Source: Neisseria meningitidis (lineage in GTDB: Bacteria > Pseudomonadota > Gammaproteobacteria > Burkholderiales > Neisseriaceae). Taken from it: a stretch of 64,000 bases of DNA. Position numbers and translations under genes: made by a program. Below the pieces are notes generated by a model, which saw only the letters and a list, made by a program, of their open reading frames with translations, had not been told where the DNA came from and ran no database searches. This document shows positions 57,608-64,000 of the stretch, piece by piece. Location: NCBI GenBank assembly GCA_923184405.1, contig OV299793.1:734906-798905 (forward strand), given 5' to 3'. Position 1 is the stretch's first letter. The number at the start of each line of letters is the position of its first letter.

Positions 57608-58891
57608 ATGTTGAAACAAACGACACTTTGGCGGCTTGTAACTCCTTTGCCGCTCTGTTGGGCGGTTGCGCCAGCCAACAGCCTGCTCCTGTCATTGCAG
57701 GCAATTCAGGTATGCAGGACGCGCCGTCTTCGGCAGTTTACAACAACACCTATGCAGCAACGCCGTACAGACCAGCTCCTGCAAGCGATGCGCCTTATGT
57801 GCCAGCAAATGCAAAGCGCGCCAGTTTATACGCCTCCTGCTAAAGTTACGCCATCTGCACATGCCGTTTAGGGTACATACGTTCCATCTTACGCACCAGT
57901 CGACATCAACGCGGCGAAGCATACTAGTGTGCGCGGCGACACGGTGTACAACATTTCCAAACGCTACCATATCTCTCAAGACGATTTCCGTGCGTGGAAC
58001 GGCATGACCGACAATACGTTGAGCATCGGTCAGATTGTTAAAGTCAATCAAACAGGATATGCCGCACCGAAAGCCGCAGCCGTAAAAGCAGGCCCGCCAT
58101 ACCGGTTGCCGCGCAACTGCCTGTACAGTCCGCACCCGTCGACATCAACGCAGCGACACATACTATTGTGCGCGGCGACACGGTGTACAACATTTCCAAA
58201 CGCTACCATATCTCTCAAGACGATTTCCGTGCGTGGAACGGCATGACCGACAATATGTTGAGCATCGGTCAGATTGTTAAAGTCAAACCAGCAGGATATG
58301 CCGCACCGAAAAACTCAGCCGTAGAAAGCAGGCCCGCCGTACCGGCTGCCGTGCAAACCCCTGTGAAACCCGCCGCGCAACCCGCCTGTGCAGTCCGCGC
58401 CGCAACCTGCCGCGCCCGCTGCGGAAAATAAAGCGGTTCCCGCGCCCTCCCTGCAATCTCCTGCCGCTTCGCCTTCCGGAACGCGTTCGGTCGGCGGCAT
58501 TGTTTGGCAGCGTCCGACGCAAGGTAAAGTGGTTGCCGATTTCGGCGGCAACAACAAGGGTGTCGATATTGCAGGAAATGCGGGACAACCCGTTTTGGCG
58601 GCGGCTGACGGCAAAGTGGTTTATGCAGGTTCCGGTTTGAGGGGATACGGCAATCTGGTCATCATCCAGCATAATTCTTCCTTCCTGACCGCATACGGGC
58701 ACAACCAAGAATTGCTGGTCGGCGAAGGCCAGCAAGTCAAACGCAGGCAGCAGGTCGCCTTGATGGGCAATACCGACGCTTCCAGAACGCAGCTTCATTT
58801 CGACGTGCGGCAAAGCGACAAGTCGGTTAACCCGAACAGCTATATCGCGTTCAGACTTTCAGCCAGAAATCAAATTGGAAATGCCGTCTGA
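57608..58891 (+). CDS. nlpD: NlpD-like lipoprotein with two tandem LysM domains and a degenerate M23 domain (frameshifted)
   Basis: Envelope lipoprotein that activates the amidase AmiC at the septum. The start MLKQTTL is followed by a lipobox LLGGC in a second frame (CASQQPAPVIAGNSG). Two LysM domains, IVRGDTVYNISKRYHISQDD followed by FRAWNGMTDNTLSIGQIVKV, lie at about 57920-58050 and 58160-58290 as a near-perfect direct DNA repeat. After a Pro/Ala-rich linker the LytM domain reads GGNNKGVDIAGNAGQPVLAA, GLRGYGNLVIIQHNSSFLTA and RTQLHFDVRQSDKSVNPNSY. The HxxxD metal motif is NKGVD, so the domain is an activator, not a peptidase. Frame changes lie near 57640, 57840, 57885, 58100 and 58385. The stop lies in a DUS. 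Confidence 0.93.
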
Positions 58892-58909
58892 AAGGCTTTC
58901 AGACAGCAT
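58881..58909. terminator. Inverted DUS pair that contains the nlpD stop
   Basis: ATGCCGTCTGAA encodes the last residues of NlpD and its stop; TTCAGACAGCAT completes the hairpin with one mismatch. Confidence 0.85.
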
Positions 58910-58984
58910 TTTTGATTTTGGCAGCTGTGTTTTCAAATTATTCAGAAAGGACGGGGCATATAAATTTGTTTGACTGTGTTTGGG

Positions 58985-59141
58985 TATAGTGGATTAACAA
59001 AAATCAGGACAAGGCGACGAAGCCGCAGACAGTGCAGATAGTACGGAACCGATTCACTTGGTGCTTCAGCACCTTAGAGAATCGTTCTCTTTGAGCTAAG
59101 GCGAGGCAACGCCGTACTGGTATTATTGTTAATCCACTATA
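58985..59141. repeat. Correia element, ~157 bp
   Basis: TATAGTGGATTAACAAAAATC to TATTGTTAATCCACTATA, opposite orientation to the 57366 copy. The two copies flank nlpD as an inverted pair. Confidence 0.95.
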
Positions 59142-60268
59142 TTTGCGAGATTTCATACGTTTACAGATAGAAACGGATGGAAAGAAATGCCAGTCTTTCA
59201 GACGGCATAGTCCGCCGTCAGCAAGACGCAGAACATGTCTTCAGAGGCATTGCAGGCTAATGTATCAGCGTTTCTTGGCATATTCGAAGAGGCAGGGTTG
59301 GCGGTCGGTAAGGATTTCAAGCGCAACGACAGGGACGAGTCAGCCGTCTTTGACCGCAAAAATCGTGAAGCAGAAACAGTTGGCTGCCGGACTAAACCAA
59401 TGTGAATACACTGTGATCGAAACGGAAGCCGATCTTCCACCGACGTGCATCCCGTGAAGACGACAACGGCATAAAACGCAACCAAAACGCCAACGTCCAT
59501 GAGTGCTATAAACAGGAATCGTAAACCAATGAGCATAACGCAATAACTCCCGCTGTAACGGGCGGGCGCAGGAACAGGGCAGACGGAGTCGAGCAGGAGC
59601 GAGGACGATGCGCTGACCGTGCCCACCGGTGCCGCACAAACTGGCGGTGTACGGCATCAGCACGTCGTTCAGAAACAGTACGTATGTAAGCGCAGTTGGC
59701 GTTGCGGTGTCAGCCCGCAACTGTCACGAAAAAGCGTGTCGTCGATAATAAATGCGACAAAATCCAGCGAACTGGCGAAGCGGTTAATGATCGAGCGTAC
59801 AAAAACCGAAGGAAGAGATAGACTGCCGAAATACACCGCCGATGACCACTAGCAGCATCCAGACGGCAGATCATTTAGGAAAGTTTCCAAAAACGGAAGA
59901 CCAGCCCAAACACGTACGCCAATTAAGGAGCACCCAAACGACGATGCAGGAATCTGCCAACCCGCGCTGCCCCATGCGACAAAAACCGTGAATGCGAATC
60001 GTCCTAAAGAGAGAGGGTGAAGAGCTAACTCGCATGGTTCGACATAATGTGCTCAATGGAAAAAGCCACTAACGGGCGGAAGGTGATGCTGCCGAGCAAA
60101 AAGATTCAAGAACCACCCGAGGCAGCCGTCAGTTCCCCTGAACGCATCGTCACAAACGTCAAACCAACATGCCGTCTAAACGATACTCGGCACCGCAATC
60201 CCCAATAGGCGAGCAAACGCACCTATAAGCATGATCCGCTAAGGGCGGCGGAGCAGCGTCTGAATGTG
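59142..60268. other. Degenerate 1.1-kb region between nlpD and recX
   Basis: No intact gene. Plus-strand runs such as SSEALQANVSAFLGIFEEAG followed by LAVGKDFKRNDRDESAVF (59230-59350) and TKSSELAKRLMIERTKTEGR (about 59750) look like coding remnants, while the minus strand from 60290 to 59900 reads hydrophobic pieces such as RIMLIGAFARLLGIAVPSIV. Neither leads to a family I know. A worn DUS (ATGCCGTCTAAA) lies at 60170. Confidence 0.35.
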
Positions 60269-60594
60269 CTACGAAATCACGACAATGGCGGAACGTTTTA
60301 CGCTTGAGCGGTCGGGAAGCAGGTTGCGGCTGGTTTCTTCATCTATGCCCTGTTGCGCCAAAGCCTGTTTCAGCCTCAATGAACCGTGTTTACGGCTTTT
60401 GCTGCGGATATAGGCTTCGGCATAGCGCAACTCTGACTGCCAGTTGCATTCGGCAAATTCGTTTAACACGTTTACCAACATCCTCTTCGCTTTCGGCGTG
60501 CAGTGCAAGTTTGCGTTTCAGACTGATGCGGCTGAGGTCTTGGCGCGAGAGGATGTCCATCGCGCGGGGCGCGTAGGGATTTTTGCGGTTTCAT
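60269..60594 (-). pseudogene. recX: RecX, regulator of RecA: N-terminal two-thirds only
   Basis: Modulates RecA filaments. Start MKPQKSLRA at 60594, then AMDILSRQDLSRI, LKRKLALHAESEE (breaks near 60565 and 60500), and NVLNEFAECNWQSELRYAEA, YIRSKSRKHGSLRLKQALAQ, QGIDEETSRNLLPDRSS. These are the first two three-helix repeats. After DRSS the sequence turns to VKRSAIVVIS and a stop, where RecX has KKFKHPAADLKEKQK-like sequence and about 50 more residues. The rest of the gene cannot be found in the next kilobase, so it looks truncated rather than only frameshifted. Confidence 0.8.
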
Positions 60595-60665
60595 GGCGGC
60601 GGTTTCGGCATAGGGAAAGATTCAGACGGCATAGCGAAACAGATCGATGCCGTCTGCAGAATGTT

Positions 60666-61373
60666 TTATTCTTCGTCTTTTTTTTCTGCGGTTGCAGGTT
60701 TTCGTAAATTTCGGGCAGCGAGCCGATAATCCAGTCGGGGCAGGTCGCATCGTCTTGCGAGAGCAGCGTCATATCGCCGTAACCGAAGGTAACGCCGACG
60801 CTCAGGCAGCTAACGGCTTTGGCGGCGATGATGTCGTTGCGCGAGTCGCCGACTATAACCATGTTTGCAACATCGATACCCAAAACTTCGGCGGCGTGCC
60901 GCAGCGGCAGGGGGCTGGGTTTTTTCTCAGGCAGGCTGTCGCCGCCGAGTATCAGGCTGAAGTAGTCGGCAAGTCCGAGCTGTTTCAACAGTTCGACGGC
61001 AAGGATTTCGTTTTTATTGGTAATGACTGCCAGCGGGATGCCCAAAGATTTGAGCAATGCCAGCCCGGTTGCGGTTTCCGGATAGGGCGGGTGAAGACGC
61101 TCAAATGGTCGCGGTAGTATTTCATATAGGATACGAAACCTTTTTCCCACAGTTCGAATCGGCTTCGCGGTCGCGGTCGTTGGAGAGGACGCGGTGAACC
61201 AGTTTGCCGATGCCGTCGCCCACATAGCTTTCGACCACTTTGGCGGGAAGCGGTCTCATACCGAGTTGTTCCAACATCGCATCTGCGGCGGCGGCAAGGT
61301 CTGGCACGGAATCGAACAGTGTGCCGTCCAAATCGAAGGAGACGGCTTCGACGTGTTCGATGGCTGCATACAT
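60666..61373 (-). CDS. gph: Phosphoglycolate phosphatase Gph, HAD family (frameshifted)
   Basis: Removes phosphate from 2-phosphoglycolate formed in DNA repair. Start MYAAIEHVEAVSFDLDGTLF has HAD motif I (DLDGTLFDS). The cap domain runs DLAAAADAMLEQLGMRPLPA and VGDGIGKLVHRVLSNDRDRE. After frame changes near 61155 and 61090 it reads YPETATGLALLKSLGIPLAV, ITNKNEILAVELLKQLGLAD (motif II, TNK) and SLPEKKPSPLPLRHAAEVLG (motif III Lys). VIVGDSRNDIIAAKA is motif IV. The end is ENLQPQK in a frame that closes at 60666. About 235 residues. Confidence 0.93.
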
Positions 61374-61777
61374 AATCTGATTTCCTGTCGGGCTGAAAGG
61401 GTTTATTTCAACATCGTTTGCACAGGGCGTCTAATGTAGCGACTGTTCACAATCGCAACAGGTTTTGCAGGCGGTGTTTTCGGATTTCGGGGCGGAATCG
61501 GGCAAGGGTTTGAAATCCCAGCCATGTTCCAATTAAATTTTTAAAAATAAAAGGATGCCTATATCTTTATTAAATTTGACATTTATTGGTCGGAATAGCG
61601 CGCTGCATTTTCAGGCGGAGTCCGGCTGATTCCGTGCGGCTTGAAAAATAAAATCATATATAGATTAATCAAATCGGGCTTATGCCGACTACACGCTATT
61701 ACATTTTGTCGGGAAATTGGTTATAGTAATGAGCGAAATGCACGCCCCTGAAAATCTTTTTGTGAAAAGGAAGCAAA
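61374..61777. other. Intergenic region between gph and the glutamate dehydrogenase gene
   Basis: Divergent 404-bp gap. AT-rich stretch at 61540-61680. TATAGT at about 61723 could be a -10 box for the dehydrogenase gene, but its -35 is unclear. GGAAG lies 7 nt before the ATG. No repeat element seen. Confidence 0.4.
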
Positions 61778-63045
61778 ATGTCGTCTGAAGCCCTGCAAAA
61801 GAAAGCCTCAATCCGTTTGAAATCGCGCGCAAACAGGTCAAAACTGCCTGCGACCTACTGAAAACCGATCCGGCCGTTTATGAAATCCTGAAGAGTCCGA
61901 CCCGCGTGTTGGAAGTCAATTCCCCCGTCAAACTCGACGACGGCACGGTCAAAACCTTCACAGGCTACCGTTCGCAACACAACAACGCCGTCGGCCCCTA
62001 TAAAGGCGGCGTGCGCTTCCATCCCGGAGTGAATCGGACGAAGTCAAAGCCCTGTCGATTTGGATGACCATCAAATGCTGCGTTGCGGGTATTCCTCACG
62101 GCGGCGGCAAAGGCGGCGTTACCTTGAATCCGCGCGATTATTCCGAGGCGGAACTGGAACGCATCGCCCGCGCTGATTCCGAAGCCATTTATCCGCTGAT
62201 CGGCGAGAAAATCGATATTCCCGCACCCGATGTGAATACCAACGGCAAAATCATGTCTTGCATGGTTGATGCCTACGAAAACGTGGTGAAACATTCCGCA
62301 CCGGGCGTATTTACCGGAAAACCGATTGAATTCGGCGGCTCTTGGCGCGTACCGAGGCTACCGGTTACGGCGTGAACATCGCCGCCGTCCAAGCCTTGGA
62401 AAAACTGGGCAAAGACGTGAAGCGGCGCGACTTACGCCATCCAAGGCTTCGGTAATGTCGGTTACCACACAGGTGATTACGCGCATCAATCCGGCGCGAA
62501 AGTTGTTGCGGTTTCTACTGTCGATGTTGCCATTTACAACGAAAACGGCTTGGATATGGAAGCAATCATCAAAGAATTCCAAAAAAAAGGTTTCATCACC
62601 AACGAAGCTACTTACGGCAAGGAAATTACCAACGCCGAACTTTTGGCTTCGGAAGTGGACGTACTTGCCCCTTGCGCACTGGAAAACCAACTGACTTCTG
62701 AAAATGCCGAAAAAGTCCGCGCGACAATCGTGGTCGAAGCGCGCGAACGGCCCGACTACGCCCGAAGCCGACGTTATCCTGCGTCAAAACGGCGTATTGG
62801 TCGTGCCCGATATTTTGGCGAACTGCGGCGGCGTGGTGGTATCTTATTTTGAATGGGTACAAAATCTGCAAGGCTATTATTGGGAGTTTGACGAAGTTCA
62901 AGAGAAAGAAACCGTCGTCCTGCGCCATGCGTTCCGCGATATATGGAACTTGGCGCAAGAGTACGATGTCGATTTGCGAACCGCGTCTTACATGATGAGT
63001 ATCCGCCGTGTTGAAAAAGCGATGAAACTGCGCGGTTGGTATTGA
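61778..63045 (+). CDS. gluD: NAD-specific glutamate dehydrogenase (heavily frameshifted)
   Basis: Interconverts glutamate and 2-oxoglutarate plus ammonia. Start MSSEALQKK, then in other frames [80 protein letters not shown] with the catalytic Lys in [26 protein letters not shown] and [20 protein letters not shown]. The Rossmann domain has [46 protein letters not shown] and [20 protein letters not shown], ending [12 protein letters not shown]. Breaks lie near 61805, 62030, 62345, 62425, 62745 and elsewhere. About 422 residues; hexameric class I type. Confidence 0.95.
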
Positions 63046-63059
63046 TGTTTGAACAAAAA

Positions 63060-63086
63060 ATGCCGTCTGAAGCCTTCAGACGGCAT
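63060..63086. terminator. Inverted DUS pair between convergent genes
   Basis: ATGCCGTCTGAA at 63060-63071 and TTCAGACGGCAT at 63075-63086 with a 3-nt loop, followed by T residues. Confidence 0.95.
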
Positions 63087-63102
63087 TTTTGTGCGGGCGG
63101 GA

Positions 63103-63909
63103 TTAATGGTGCGAATGGCCGATTTGGAAGGTTAAAGTCGAGTAGTTCGCCTGTTTTTGGCACACGCTTTGATCGGGGAAGTCGGCTTTGTGTTCGACAT
63201 TGGCTTTCCGGAAGCCTTGGCGCAAGGGGATGATGTCCACTTCGCCTTTGTCGTCTGTGCTGTCGGAGAAAGCCTGTGCTTCGGTTTTGTGCGTTTTGCT
63301 GCGGTCGCTGGTGTCGAAGCCGTCAAAGGTGGCGGTAACGGTGGCATTGGGCAGCGGTTCGCCACGGAACAGAACGCGGACTTTGAAGCGTTCGCCTACG
63401 TGAATGTTGGCGGGATTGTCCAGCGGGACGATTTCCAAGTTTTGTCCGACCGGCTTGGTGATGATGGCGGTGTCCGCGCTTTCGTGTCCGACGTTGACGA
63501 TGTTTTTGCCGAACATTCGGGTTTGTTCGCAATAGCTTGCGTCAGGCATTTCTTTGATGCCCGCCTGTTTCCAGCCTGCTTTGTTTTTTGACCAGAAAGT
63601 AGGCTGATATTCGGCGATGACGAGGTAACTGCCGTCCTTAACGGGACGGTTGCTTCGGTACTGGTAGTTGTATGTGCCGCGTTGAATCATGTTTTCCTTG
63701 CCTTTTTCGGTAACCAGCTGCATCGGTTTGCTGAAGATGTGCAGGCGGTCTTTGGCGATGGGTTCGAGTTCGGGAAATTCGCCGTAGCCCAAGTCGGCTT
63801 TAAGGTATTCGCCGCCGTGCGTGTGGGCGGTTTCGACCCAGACGCGGTGGGCGTGGGCGGATGTGGCAAATAGGGCGGAAACGGCGAGCAGTGTCAATGT
63901 TTTCTTCAT
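63103..63909 (-). CDS. DUF4198-family periplasmic metal-related protein, Zur-controlled
   Basis: One of the few intact genes in the window. A signal peptide MKKTLTLLAVSALFATSAHA is followed directly by HRVWVETAHTHGGEYLKADL, a His-rich start. Then GYGEFPELEPIAKDRLHIFS, RSNRPVKDGSYLVIAEYQPT, FWSKNKAGWKQAGIKEM and a C-terminal DUF4198/beta-sandwich part with HVGERFKVRVLFRGEPLPNA and TVTATFDGFDTSDRSKTHKT. The product ends GHSHH. DUF4198 proteins are linked to nickel, cobalt or zinc transport; the His-rich ends and the upstream Zur palindrome point to periplasmic zinc binding. It is 268 residues. Confidence 0.85.
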   Translation of the reverse strand: MKKTLTLLAVSALFATSAHAHRVWVETAHTHGGEYLKADLGYGEFPELEPIAKDRLHIFSKPMQLVTEKGKENMIQRGTYNYQYRSNRPVKDGSYLVIAEYQPTFWSKNKAGWKQAGIKEMPDASYCEQTRMFGKNIVNVGHESADTAIITKPVGQNLEIVPLDNPANIHVGERFKVRVLFRGEPLPNATVTATFDGFDTSDRSKTHKTEAQAFSDSTDDKGEVDIIPLRQGFRKANVEHKADFPDQSVCQKQANYSTLTFQIGHSHH

Positions 63910-63943
63910 GGTGCAGCCTTTGTCTCGTGTGGGTCAAAGATTT

Positions 63944-63958
63944 TGTTATGTTATAACA
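63944..63958 (-). promoter_or_regulatory. Zur-box palindrome upstream of the DUF4198 gene
   Basis: TGTTATGTTATAACA is a perfect 7+1+7 palindrome, 35 nt upstream of the start. It matches the TGTTAT-N3-ATAACA operator form I associate with meningococcal Zur, so the gene should be repressed by zinc. Confidence 0.8.
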
Positions 63959-64000
63959 AAATAGGTATCGTGTGAAGACGGATTTGCTGTCTGAAAACTG

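Overview
The window is neisserial chromosome, almost certainly Neisseria meningitidis or a very close relative. The evidence is the dense 12-nt DNA uptake sequence ATGCCGTCTGAA (DUS), often as inverted pairs acting as terminators; about nine Correia (CREE) elements with TATAGTGG ends; and two kilobase-scale clusters of dRS3/NIME repeats (ATTCCC-N8-GGGAAT), which are typical of meningococci and much rarer in gonococci. The gene content and order (dnaG-secA, laz, dapE, waaF-smpB, lip, dsbD, ackA, ispD-ispF, argS-pncB-scpA, lysC, cbpA/tdfH, cstA, surE-nlpD, NAD-glutamate dehydrogenase) also fit the meningococcal chromosome.

A property that colours every entry: nearly every gene, including essential ones (dnaG, secA, argS, lysC, ispD, ispF, scpA), is broken by frameshifts, in-frame stops or changes at invariant residues, while net gene lengths stay close to normal. 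A viable cell could not carry all of these. The simplest reading is an error-rich draft sequence, so coordinates below span the intact ancestral gene and the breaks are described. Individual 'loss of function' calls should be read with this in mind.

Layout. 1-7.7 kb: dnaG, secA, a DciA-like helicase loader, lipid-modified azurin (laz), a hemerythrin-domain protein, a hypothetical gene and dapE. 7.7-10.7 kb: AT-rich and degenerate DNA with an AraC-type regulator remnant next to an Ada/Ogt-type DNA methyltransferase. 10.7-12.5 kb: tRNA-Asn, waaF and smpB. 12.5-15.8 kb: an AT-rich block bounded by Haemophilus-type uptake sequences, holding the first codons of a Pasteurellaceae-like holB and a VirG-like, AAGC-repeat autotransporter: a transfer from Haemophilus. 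15.8-24 kb: GlcD-type oxidase, lip (H.8), slyD, a squalene/phytoene synthase-like gene, DUF1841, dsbD, ackA. 24-30.4 kb: a hypothetical gene, ccoS, an LplT-type transporter, dnaQ, ispD-ispF, a thermonuclease and an amino-acid ABC permease. 30.4-39.7 kb: repeats, a membrane sulfatase, a GCTT tract, argS, pncB, scpA, tcdA, uspA, rph. 39.9-48.5 kb: lysC, then cbpA (calprotectin zinc receptor) sitting between two NIME clusters. 48.5-64 kb: ybdD-cstA (pyruvate uptake), a MliC-type lysozyme inhibitor, gabD, a TfpX/Z-like gene, a TerC-CBS-CorC protein, surE, nlpD, truncated recX, gph, NAD-glutamate dehydrogenase, and a zinc-regulated DUF4198 protein behind a perfect Zur palindrome.

How the genes work together: most of the window is housekeeping (replication, secretion, isoprenoid and lysine/diaminopimelate synthesis, tRNA and RNA maturation). 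The host-facing theme is nutritional immunity and survival: CbpA and the DUF4198 protein for zinc, NlpD for the envelope, Laz and Lip as surface H.8 antigens, the SliC-like lysozyme inhibitor, the thermonuclease, and phase-variable tetranucleotide tracts. The most interesting undescribed signal I found is a roughly 122-bp repeat present at 32827-32950 and 54686-54806, whose two hairpins are kept by compensatory base changes.
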